A stretch of 12,896 nt of DNA from Cyclostephanos tholiformis (lineage: Eukaryota > Bacillariophyta > Thalassiosirophyceae > Thalassiosirales > Thalassiosiraceae). Shown one piece after another: positions 1 through 8,862 of this stretch (its first letter is position 1; each line of letters starts with the position of its first letter). The notes beneath the pieces are model-generated. The model had not been told where the DNA came from. It saw nothing but the letters and a program-made list of their open reading frames with translations, and did no database searches. The translations under genes were made by a program, and so were the position numbers. Location of the stretch: assembly GCA_036939975.1 (NCBI GenBank), contig JALLPB010000797.1:1-12896 (forward strand), in the 5' to 3' direction.

Positions 1-235
1 ATCATTGTTGACATCCTTATTATTAATGCAGTAGATAATTGGGAAAATAGCATTTACCTGTGCACGTGTAACTTCAGTGAGGGTAATAGGGCCAGCATGC
101 TCACCAATCAACAATCAAGTCAATCCAGCAATTATAGGTTGGGTTGTCACCAGAAGTTTTCAATGGCACACCTTTACCTTTAGTTGGAGTTGGACTTAAG
201 CTGCTGCAGGGAGCAACAGCTTCCATCAATGCCGC
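1..235. other. Non-coding flank of integrase remnant
   Basis: No gene is recognised here. Read on the minus strand this is the continuation downstream of the decayed integrase gene. Short open stretches rich in Pro, Ser and Thr are visible but they are broken by stops, and no domain can be named. It may be the decayed C-terminal tail or the 3' flank of that element. Confidence 0.4.
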
Positions 236-1920
236 TCACTTTGCACGGGCAGCATCCCGCCTTGACTTGTTGCTTTCAGGTGATGAGCGCTTCCAAAATT
301 GGAGAGGGGATAGCATAACCAATGTCCCACTTTTTGTAGCTTCCGATAATGCAACAATGCTTGATTCATCCATTGCTAAGGGTGGATTGGCCACTGCCTC
401 CGTGGTTGCTGCTTCAGTGTTGTTCTCCATCTGAGAGATAACATCGTTAAGCTCCGCCTCAGTCACAAGGTGAGATAGACCATGTTCAGAAATTGGAGAT
501 TGGAGATACCCACACGAGGATGCATTCCAAACACAAGATGGTATGGCGTGTCTTAATAGTATGATGAAATTGAGTGTTGATTCTCCACTGGACAATCCTG
601 CAACCCATTGACCAGTGTTTCGATGCAATGGTCTTCATCCACCCGCCCAACTTCTTCTGAACAGTTTGATTCACCCTCTCTACACCTCCCTTAGACTCGG
701 AATGTCTAGGGGACCCACGAACCATCTGACACTCCAGCCAGAGGTTCTTAAGTTCATTGATGACATGATCAATAAAGTCATCTTCAAGCACCATCCGACG
801 ACCAACATTGTCGTGCACATGGTTCAAGAATTTGCCACCATTGTCAGTTTGGAGTATGGAAGGAGGCCCCTGATTGGTAAATATGGTGAAGAGAGCAAAG
901 GCAACACTGGATGCTCGCTTTGAAACAAGTGGAATTGAGGTCAGCTTTTTTACACCATGGTCAATGTAGTTCAGGAGGTACTTGAAATTGCCATCAGGCA
1001 TGCTCTGAAAATCAATCAAGTCCACCTTGCCACACACTCCCATTCCACCAGTGACAATATTCTTCACACCTGCACATGGCCTTCTACGACTTAAGACACT
1101 AACGCATTAGGGGCACACATCGGTAACCATCTTGCAGATGTCTCTTGTCACATTTCCATGCTTGTCTCTCACATGGTAGAAAAATGTAATGCCCTTGCAA
1201 TGATCCTCTTTGTGAATCCTCCAGAGGTCAATAAACAGTCACTCTGTATAGCTTGACTGCTGGAGGCTGGACAATGCCATTGCCATTACATCTATCGCAC
1301 CATACTTTGTTGGACGAAGTACTAAAACAGCACTTTCAACACCAACAGTAAATACATGATCTTATTTGCCCACTTGTAAGCATTTGTGTTGCCTGCTAAG
1401 AAAGCCTGCCTGCAGTCTCCGCCTTCTTTAGGGGAGATGAAAAATTCGACACGATCATCATAATCTATCTTCGTCATCAGTACGGATGTGTACTGCTTAT
1501 CAGCATACCACTTCTTAACCATGGTATAGAATGCATTCACATGGTGCATCTGACTGCCATCCAACTTGTTGAGCTCCTCAATACTCCAATCAATTAATGG
1601 GTTGGGATCCTTGCTTTTATTATCTCCCGCCAATGCTTCTTCCTCTTCATTGGCCTGCACCTAACCATTATCTGCATTTCCTTCTTTTGACAACAGTTCT
1701 TCGCTAGCAGCTATGGATAACAACTTCTCCTGGTCATTGACCTGAGGACTCACCAGCAAATCTTCACTAAAAGTGTCATTTACATGTGCGAGGTGGGGCA
1801 TTGAACCTACACAAAGTGAACACTGCCGGTGTCACCCAAAACATCACTGGAAGGGTGGTCTGGTCCCTTTCCTGATGATTGTTCAGGTGACTGCCCTCTC
1901 TTGCGACCACTCCTAGTCAT
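236..1920 (-). pseudogene. Decayed transposon integrase (H2C2 zinc finger + rve DDE core)
   Basis: Family role: integrases of this fold cut and join element ends into host DNA. Read from the ATG at 1920-1918, homologous protein runs through several frames. A basic, Ser-rich N-terminus ends at TAG 1809-1807. An acidic stretch contains TAG 1663-1661 and runs into the segment ending near 1322. A shift near 1345 leads to a zinc finger of the form H-x3-H-x28-C-x2-C (about 1200-1100), with TGA 1241-1239 before it and TAA 1109-1107 inside the last C-x2-C. The integrase core follows: VDLIDFQSMPDG, TDNGGKF (Asp codon 845-843), then GGVERVNQT (Glu codon 680-678). Near 550-500 two more shifts are needed to follow TPYHLVFGMHP and then the tail that stops at 236. 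The core resembles the integrases of Ginger/KRBA2-like and Ty3-type elements. No reverse transcriptase or Gag is visible. This copy cannot encode a full protein. The integrase identity is secure, the exact superfamily is not. Confidence 0.87.
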
Positions 1921-2250
1921 GTTGAATTGATGAAATTGATATAGGGACTCTATTTTAAATCGGGGATATAATAAATACTATGCAGGGTGACCAGCAACAT
2001 CGAGACACACTCAGAGAGGCCAACATGTTAGATAGGGGATCGGATGTGAGAACAAAAATAAATTTGTGACAGGGGTTTCTCCTCAGCATGAAATTTTGGT
2101 GATAGGGGTGAGCCCTTGCTCAGTGTTGGATGGGGGGTGGAAGGCAAGTGGCTCAGTGCCTGCTTTGAGTGAGGGGGGTGGGAGAGAATTGGCCTAAATT
2201 TTTGGCAAGAGGGGGCTTTTGTTTGTGACTCGAGGGCTGGTTAAAAACAC
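1921..2250. other. Non-coding, G-rich stretch
   Basis: No gene seen. The part from about 2091 to 2220 is G-rich on the plus strand, with runs of four to six G. The octamer gctcagtg occurs twice, 33 bases apart (2118 and 2151), each near a G-run followed by TG. This could be the upstream or terminal part of the integrase element on the minus strand, but no terminal repeat could be matched to it. Confidence 0.35.
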
Positions 2251-2361
2251 AGTCCCCATTTCAAAATGGGGAGTCCCCATATGGTTATGGGTAGGGATAC
2301 TCAAAAATTCCAAAACAAAGAGTCCCCATTTAGAAACGGTCGTTGTTCCAAATTGGGGAGT
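2251..2361. repeat. Hairpin-rich repeat with three AGTCCCCAT boxes
   Basis: The box agtccccat occurs at 2251, 2272 and 2321 on the plus strand. Reverse-complementary partners lie at about 2263-2270 (aaatgggg) and 2351-2361. Two hairpins result. One is compact, around 2253-2270, with ccccattt facing aaatgggg. The other is imperfect, from 2321 to 2361, where the last box pairs with aaattggggagt across a loop of roughly ten bases. No ORF is present. The arrangement resembles a small non-autonomous foldback or MITE-type element, but no target-site duplication was identified. Confidence 0.5.
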
Positions 2362-3735
2362 AACATATATACGTGCCTGATGGTGGCATCCAGTGACCTC
2401 TAGAGAATCCCTGGACCTATGCTATTGGGTGATGCACTCGGTGTTGTACCAGCACATCTGCAAGACTATCTAAATGGGCCATGAGGGAGGTACATTTGAT
2501 CATCATCAATGATTTCACTACCATCATAAACATAGCTAATTAATATAAGAATAATAATTAATCTATACTCAAACTGAGCATACATTTATCTATCTCTTTA
2601 TTGCGCCACAGTTCTGTAACAAAACAGCAAGAATTTTGGCTAATGCTTTGGCTCTACAAACAAATGAAGTCCTACGTGGCTTCTACAGACTTTCTCGCTT
2701 CAAAAAAATTCGAGAGACAGAATTTCTCAATCCTTCCAAAATGGTGGGAAGAAAAATACATGGCTGGAGAAATACTTCTCGTAGGCTCTAAGTAGGAATT
2801 GTTTTGTTCGGAGTTTTTTTTAAGGGCCAATTTCTGTAAAATCAATAACAAAACTGAGGATCAATGAGTTGGGCACCATGGATTTTGACCATGACAACTC
2901 TGTCACAGACCCCCAGACCTATATATTGTTGAAAAGCTAAGACTATCAGCTTTCTGTAGATTTAAAAATATTGGGGGGTCAAAATTTATTGAGTAAAAAG
3001 GTTCAAAGTCAAGTGCATTGTAGGTAAATTCTGTACCAAATGTTACAGAATTGTGATATAGAGATAATATCTATTATGTCTATTTGTATTATATGAGAAC
3101 CCATAAAAACAATGGATCCATTTCAGTGACAATTGTCCTTGGTGGTTGATTGATAATATAAAAAATACAGAGGTTGATAGAAATATATTAATATCTACTT
3201 CATTTAAAGTGATACTATGATATTTCTTTGACCAGTTCTTGCCTCTGCCAACCAACCCTCTCTGCCGGCTTGTCCATGTGTCAGAATGGGCAAATTCAAA
3301 GAATACACACCGCTGGAGGGGCAATTGGCTCCGCCACAATGGTTGTGGGGTTTTGTTTATTTTGTGGTGTTGTGGATTGTGGATGGTGTTGCAATGTCAC
3401 GAGATCATTGTATGTAAGTATTGGTACAAAATAACCTTAAAGATGAGGTTAACAGAGTTACTTTGTGTCCCACATTGGCATGTACCATACCACTGGGTCA
3501 CTAGCAACCCTAAGCTACCGTAACTCAGAACAATGTAAAAGGTCACAAAATCAACCAATCAATAAAAAGCAAGGAATGCTTTGCATTGGTCTTGACAAGA
3601 AATGCTTTGCATTGGCATTGGGCTTGATGAGAGGATGAAAATGGTGCCCTATTTTCCAAATTTGGCCAAAAACTCACAAAGTTAGAGCCAATCTACTGAT
3701 TTAAATTTGACATACTCAGCCTCAATACTAGTGTA
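2362..3735. other. Long AT-rich non-coding interval
   Basis: No supportable gene. Short open frames occur on both strands (for example 2601-2795 plus and 3043-3339 minus), but they overlap one another in conflicting frames, show no recognisable motif and have biased low-complexity composition. Apart from a small tandem repeat at 3575-3615, nothing distinctive was seen. Confidence 0.5.
3575..3615. repeat. Short 15-base direct repeat
   Basis: The 15-mer aatgctttgcattgg occurs at 3575-3589 and again at 3601-3615, a 26-base period. The similar words cttgacaag and cttgatgag follow the two copies. This is a two-copy local duplication with no evident function. Confidence 0.6.
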
Positions 3736-4200
3736 TCAACCCATCCCCCCCAATGTGTACTTACTCCATAGAACTGTTCCCCCAGGATAACAAAAACACA
3801 TGCAAGGATGCACTCCACATTCCTCACGTTGCATCACATGCACACACAAACCAGCCCAATTGATGTCCCCCCCCTCCAGCTTTGTCACTGGATGTGTCTC
3901 CTTATGCGCCCAACAAAGGAGCTGGTGGGTGGCACTTGAAGACAAAGGAGGCAAAGGCATGTGAAGCTTGGTGTTGTGGTTGAGCCAACCCTTGAGACAA
4001 CCTTGAGTTGGCGAGAGAGAGAAGCTGTCAACCCTCAGGGCTTTTTCCAAGTCAGACATCAGACATGGCAGCCAGCTCTTTATCAGAAGCTGTGGCATCA
4101 TCACTCTTGAAAAGACCCTTCCTTCTTGGCCAAGAATACTTAATCTAGGTAACAGTACTGTAATAATACTGAACTCCATTCCCACCATACAAGGATCCAT
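3736..4200 (-). pseudogene. Small Cys-rich ORF, possible piggyBac-type C-terminal remnant
   Basis: An ATG-initiated frame of 154 codons stands alone in a region that otherwise lacks long ORFs. Residues 1-60 look unstructured and resemble nothing familiar. From about residue 78 the sequence has a short Pro-rich segment, LCWAHKE (Cys96), then Cys119, and a dense cluster in ECGVHPCMCFCYPGG (Cys128, 133, 135, 137). The order of a basic/Pro segment, a first Cys, a spacer, and then LCxxxCFxxYH-like cysteines near the protein end recalls the C-terminal cysteine-rich zinc domain of piggyBac transposases (DDE_Tnp_1_7). No catalytic Asp region can be followed upstream (beyond 4200), so if this is piggyBac-derived it is only a fragment. 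The match is by eye and loose; a chance ORF remains possible. Confidence 0.3.
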
Positions 4201-4233
4201 TTAGTAGAGAGCACTCTCAGTCGTTTAGAGTGA

Positions 4234-5260
4234 GGGATCATTCTACCTAATCATACTGATGACGACCATTGCATTATTCCAAATTTGATACTGGTCAAGT
4301 CACCCATTCATAAAGAGAAATCTGAATTTACAGTGGCTATTCAAAAAATTGGGGAGGGAGCATGGTGAATTCTTATGCCTTGATGACCAAATAGCAGAAG
4401 GAATCATTCCACCTAATCATACTGACAACAACTAGTGCATTAGTATTCTGTACCTCAAGCACCCATAGCTGGGTTTTCGATAGTGGTCAAATCACCCATT
4501 CAGAAAGAAAAATCTGAATTTAAGTGGATATTCACAAAGTTAGGGGAGGAAGCACAGTGAGTTCTTGTGCCTTGAGACCAAATAGACTGGGGGATAATTC
4601 CACCCAATCATACTGACAATGCCCATTGAATTATTCCAAACCCCAGGCATAGATAGCCAAGTTTTTGATAGTGGTCAAATCACCTATTTTAGAAAGGGAA
4701 ATTGGGTGAAAGCTATGAACTTAAAAGAGAGAGTCAGCATCCTCTCCAAGAGCTTATTCCTGGTTTTTCTAGCGGGATATTTTCCTGCCACAACAGAATC
4801 CTACAGGGACTATGTAGTAACCAGTATTGAACATACGACATGTGTATGTATTTTAAAATGAAAACATGCTCAGCAAATGCAATCTACTTTTTACCAGTGC
4901 ATTGTCAGGGTGGTATGAGGCTCCCATTAAATTTAGATAGCATTTCTCAGCAAATGGAGTAGCTGCATGCAATATTTGTAGGTGATGCCTTTCAAACCCC
5001 AGAAGTTATGTTCTCATCTTCATAGATACGTACTTCTAAGTACTCTAACATAGACAAAAATATCCAATGAGGAATTAGTAGTTATTGAGTTCCTATGTGG
5101 CCTGCAGCAGTCAGTATTGGGAGGTGGTGTTAGTTGAGTTCTTGTGCCTTGATGACCAAATGGATTGGTGGTTCATTCCACCTAATCATCATACTGATGA
5201 CAATCATTGTGTTTTTTTGCACTTCTGTAAGAAAATTTCAATTTCAATACAGATCAAATG
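4234..5260. repeat. Array of four diverged ~170-190 base repeats
   Basis: A core close to attccacctaatcatactga occurs at 4240-4259, 4406-4425, 4597-4616 and, with a three-base insertion, 5175-5197. The copies also share a block containing ggtcaaatcaccc followed by a gaaatctgaattt-like word, and a block near ttcttgtgccttgatgacca (about 4371, 4561 and 5138) that precedes the next core. The first three copies are in tandem with spacings of 166 and 191 bases. The fourth lies some 580 bases further on after unrelated sequence. No protein is conserved through the copies. It looks like an old satellite-like tandem array, partly interrupted. Confidence 0.75.
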
Positions 5261-5523
5261 GGCAATATCTTCTTTTAAATGAAATCCTTTGTAGTCGGTC
5301 TCGACCAACCACCACAAAGAGGTTGATGGGGGTTGGTAGCTACTTATACAATAGTCATGCCGATAGCTATTCCCGGCATTCCACCTTGCCATGGTGGTAT
5401 TATTTTAGATGAGTTTGAACTTGCCGCATTCTTACCAAACTAATAGGACAAACATTCTAATTCATCAAACCAAATACTTAAAGGTCAACTCTTACGAATT
5501 CCTAAGTAGAAAAGAAATTGTCT
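5261..5523. other. Non-coding interval left of the pogo-like element
   Basis: No gene is recognised. Small imperfect inverted repeats are present, such as accaacca near 5305 facing ggttggta near 5330, and ccaccttgccatggtgg near 5381-5397. Their meaning is unknown. Confidence 0.4.
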
Positions 5524-5693
5524 ACAATCCCCCCCCCCGCCACATCGTGCCACAATCTACTACTTATTTAAGCTCTATTTTTGCGGTAACTGGCCTCCCA
5601 GCTATTCCTACGTAGAAATCATACCAGGGCGTAACTCAACGCACGCGAAAACTTTTTTTGGATCCAACCCGAACCATGGTGTCGAGCGGAAAT

Positions 5694-5727
5694 GGCCCCC
5701 TACCACAGTGTGTGGTAGGGGTACGGC
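5694..5727. repeat. Strong hairpin, 11-bp perfect stem
   Basis: The arms cccctaccaca (5697-5707) and tgtggtagggg (5711-5721) pair perfectly around a three-base loop. The outer ggcc bases at 5694 and 5724 can extend the stem past a small bulge. A second small inverted repeat follows, with five C facing five G around acatt at about 5751-5764. It lies about 300 bases past the stop of the transposase gene. It could be a subterminal transposon repeat. Confidence 0.65.
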
Positions 5728-5880
5728 CAAAGTGAGGGCATTGACGCCCCCCCCACATTGGGGGACAACGGAGGTTTGCTCGGTTCGGCCATCAACCCCT
5801 GGCGTCATCATGTTCTACGTTAGTTTTGTCTATGGGTTTTTGTGTTACTGATTTGTTTGCACACGATCGGGGGGAAGCCA

Positions 5881-5956
5881 TCTCCTCTCCTCCGCAAGGT
5901 TCTAAATATTAGTCATCTACGCATCGTCTCCTCTCCTCCGCAAGGTTCTAAATATT
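5881..5956. repeat. Two exact 30-base direct repeats, 46-base period
   Basis: Positions 5881-5910 and 5927-5956 are identical over 30 bases. Each copy starts with a pyrimidine tract (tctcctctcctcc) and ends with gttctaaatatt. The word gcatcg follows each copy at slightly different distances (16 and 13 bases). The pair lies about 65 bases downstream of the transposase stop codon. Perfect identity suggests a recent duplication or a conserved binding site. Confidence 0.85.
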
Positions 5957-6022
5957 TGTATTTGCATCGATAACAATGCTACGATGCATTAATCACTATA
6001 TAATGTATATAAAAAACCCCTC

Positions 6023-8758
6023 TTAAACCCCGTCCATTTGACCTAACTTGCCCTCTTCCACGCCAGTTGCTGTTGCCAGTGCTTCCTCCTCGTTCAACTC
6101 GTGCAGTCTTCGGATCATCCTCTCCCTCTCCTCCCGGCTCATGAAATCCGCCGACGCCTCCAGTTCCCTCTTCTTGGTTGCGACCTCACGCCTGAACCGT
6201 GTGTCCGCGAGTGACAAATTGGACTTCGTCGTAGCCATTAGCCTCTCCTCGTCCTCCTCTGTCCACTTCTCAAACGATGGCGGCGACCTTCCCTCCTCAA
6301 AAATCTCCTTCCACACACGACGCTTGCATGGCACCTTCGCCCCCTTCTCCATCTTCACCTGATGCCATTTCAAAAGGACGTCCAGATCGGCGCCCTTTAG
6401 GTCATCGACTGCCTTACCCTGCGCGAGGATAGCTCGCGCACTCTCCTCGGCAGCCTGCTGAATGAGCCGGAGTTTCTTCTCCTTCTCAATCTCTCCCGCA
6501 TCCTTCGATCGAGATGCCATCTCAATTGATATGAGCATGTCATCGTGGGTCAGATGGCACCCACCAGTTGCTATGTGACGTTGTCCCGCATTCTTTGCCC
6601 GAGAAAGAAGCTCCTGCCTTTCCTTTGTCCTCGGCTGTGTGATTGGCCTCTCGTCGTCCCTCTTCGGCTTCAATGTCGCACGCAACAGCTCACCATCATA
6701 TCCGGCACGGACGAGTGCATCAACAGCAAGAGTGTTTGCTGTTTGCACCTTCCAGCGAAGGCGACCCTCGTCATCATCAGCATCAACATCCCCCATCTCT
6801 CGCATGACCTGCTTGTCAGAAAGGCAAGCCCTCGTGATCTCGCCAGTCAATGTTGCAGCTCCAATTTTTGCCCATGCATCGAGACACCTCTCTCCCGAAA
6901 AACCAGCCTGAAAAGCCCCCACAGGAATCACACATCCCGTCTCCGAATCCTCCCCACCAAACACAGGCAATCCGACAAGCTTTGGCTGGAGCGACAAGCT
7001 CTTTTGGGCCATGATTCTTTCTGACACAATGGTGTCTAAGTTGGACACGAACTTGTTCTTGAAAGGACCATAGTTGCGGTCCGTCTCCTGCATCACATGT
7101 GTGGTGTTGGGGACTCCTGGATACAAAACGAATCCAAGCAACTTCAACCTCACCAAGAGGTCAAGGTTGGACCGGCCCGGACCACTGTCCACCTTGAGGA
7201 CGACGTACCTCCCCTTCCAATTCCGTGCATTGGGGATCAGGGGTACGATGGCCGTCATGATGTACTCCTCGAATTCATTATTGTCCATCCCACCCTTCTC
7301 GTTCATTCCGAACGTCAGCCTCTTATTCTCCTCCTGGAGAAAACCCCACCGACCCCTCACTTCCGGGATGTGGTCAAAGGAATCGATATCTAGTCTCATC
7401 GTTTCCTTTGACTGTGCCTTCGTCGCGAACTGGATGTGTGGCGGAAGAGCCTCGCCGGCAGCGTTGCTTCCGCAGATCAGCGTCGTGCTGAGCGATGACT
7501 TCGATGTCATCCTCCCCACCATGGGGAACTGAGGGTCCGAAAGGATCATCTCCGGACGCCCTCCTTTGTTCTGCGTAGACCCGTCAAGGGAAAGTGCAGT
7601 CTCGTCGAGGTTTACAATGTTTCGTAATTGATCCTCAGCGATCGTGACCTTTCCTGACATTGGGTCACGCATCGCCAGCCCTAACTCGACGAGATCGTTC
7701 TCCCAGTTGTCGAACCACTGGGAGATATTTCGATAATTGGTCCAACGAATACGGCGATCCTCCGCATTCTTCACTTTCCCTGCTCTCAGTTCGATGTTGT
7801 TGTCCCGCAGCACTCGTGCAAGCAGGTGATGTGCTTGTGTTTCTCCTTCGGACGCCTCTCCATAAACCACATGTTGTAGAATCTTTCCCAGTTTCTTTTG
7901 TGAACGAACACGCACATCCCCATTATCCTGATTGATGGACAAGAAACTTTCGAATGCAAGACAAAGATTCTTGTAGTGTACATCTGGAATCGCTCCTCGG
8001 GGTCCCCTTCAGAGTGGGGATACTCCAATACGCCCCTTACATGCTGCATCCTGGATTGTGCGGGCACTGAGATTGATCGAGAATTCTCTTCACGCCATTT
8101 CACTGACTTCTCGGGCCATTTTTCCACCTTTTTTACCCTTCTCTCTTGCATAGCAGATGGTTGCTCGCTTGAATGCGCAATTGAACGCATTACGTTTCTT
8201 CTTTCTCTCATTTAATACGTCTTGTTGCAGGCTACCGGTCAATCGAACTCTCTTTCTGGGAGGGCCAACAAGAATGGCATCATCGTCTTCTCCTGGGACA
8301 ATTATATCAGAGAGGAGAGAGACAGTCACAGATGACAGTGCCGACTCGTTGAGGACCGGCACATCAACCGCCAACATAGGAGGGGTGACGTATTTGTTTC
8401 TGTCGTCCTGCTTGGGTTGGCTGACCTTCTTCAGGTGGTGATATATGGCCATCCGCTGGGCCCGGTCATTTGATTCTACTTTCGAAAAACCACACGCCAG
8501 CATGCATTGTGGAATGGTCGCCTTGGGGCACTTAATACTAAATGCAACAGCCTGCTGGACCCAATCTGATGCAACCACATTGATCCTAGGCATGTTAGCG
8601 GGTTGGGGAATTAATGTCGCGCATCTTTCCAGCAGCCAGGGGAGATATGATGTGAGTAACACAGGTGGTTCGACATTTTCGTCGAGAGCTAACACACATG
8701 TACTGTAAAAATGGCGCATCTGAGCAATGATGCGCCAGTTTCTGACTGGGAGTGTCAT
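6023..8758 (-). pseudogene. pogo-like DDE transposase, two in-frame TGA codons
   Basis: Family role: these transposases bind element ends and cut and paste DNA in the nucleus. From the ATG at 8758-8756 to the TAA at 6025-6023 a single frame of 911 codons runs with only two stops, TGA 8092-8090 (codon 223) and TGA 8011-8009 (codon 250). Residues about 66-112 look like a CENP-B/pipsqueak-type helix-turn-helix. Basic motifs PPRKRVR (166-172) and RKKKR (185-189) could be nuclear signals. A second helix-turn-helix-like segment around LSARTIQDA and IGVSPL (231-249) lies between the two stops. The catalytic core has NLDETALSLDG (Asp385), KVDSGPGR (Asp524) and QETDRNYGPFKNKF (Asp560), a DD35D spacing. 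A long charged C-terminal tail follows. The protein-like stretch between the stops shows that the frame once continued. The segment ending at 6023 could otherwise be read alone only from a non-ATG codon near 7942. An 87-base GT-AG intron (8093-8007) removing both stops is a competing explanation. The ATG context is poor, so the start is uncertain. Confidence 0.85.
8712..8737. repeat. 9-bp perfect hairpin at transposase 5' end
   Basis: The arms tggcgcatc (8712-8720) and gatgcgcca (8729-8737) are exact reverse complements around an eight-base loop. The hairpin overlaps codons 8-16 of the transposase frame when the ATG at 8758 is used. It could be a chance structure, a transposase-binding repeat, or a hint that the true start lies further down. 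Confidence 0.6.
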
Positions 8759-8862
8759 ATATCGTTGTGACCGTAAACCCCTTGCCGAAACGATTGTGCA
8801 CTCTAATGGGGCGGTCTATACTAGTCTGATCGATTTAACATTGAATTGGGTCTATGAGGTGT

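Noticed and set aside
2131..2215. Possible G-quadruplex from several G-runs
   Set aside because: Only three of the runs reach four or more G, and the spacers between the longer runs are long, so a stable quadruplex is not supported.
2601..3523. Several short plus- and minus-strand ORFs of 64-98 codons
   Set aside because: They overlap in conflicting frames in AT-rich DNA and show no domain, repeat or consistent start context.
5608..5811. 67-codon minus-strand ORF, Gly/Val/Pro-rich
   Set aside because: It overlaps the strong hairpins, has no recognisable motif and no support beyond being open.
6023..7942. A separate 639-residue transposase starting at 7942
   Set aside because: The codon there is TTG, and the same frame carries recognisable protein upstream to 8758, interrupted only by two TGA codons.
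8009..8092. TGA as selenocysteine or a reassigned codon
   Set aside because: The flanking residues show no selenoprotein or redox motif, Arg fits the family-like sequence better, and the coiled-coil gene uses the standard code without internal TGA.
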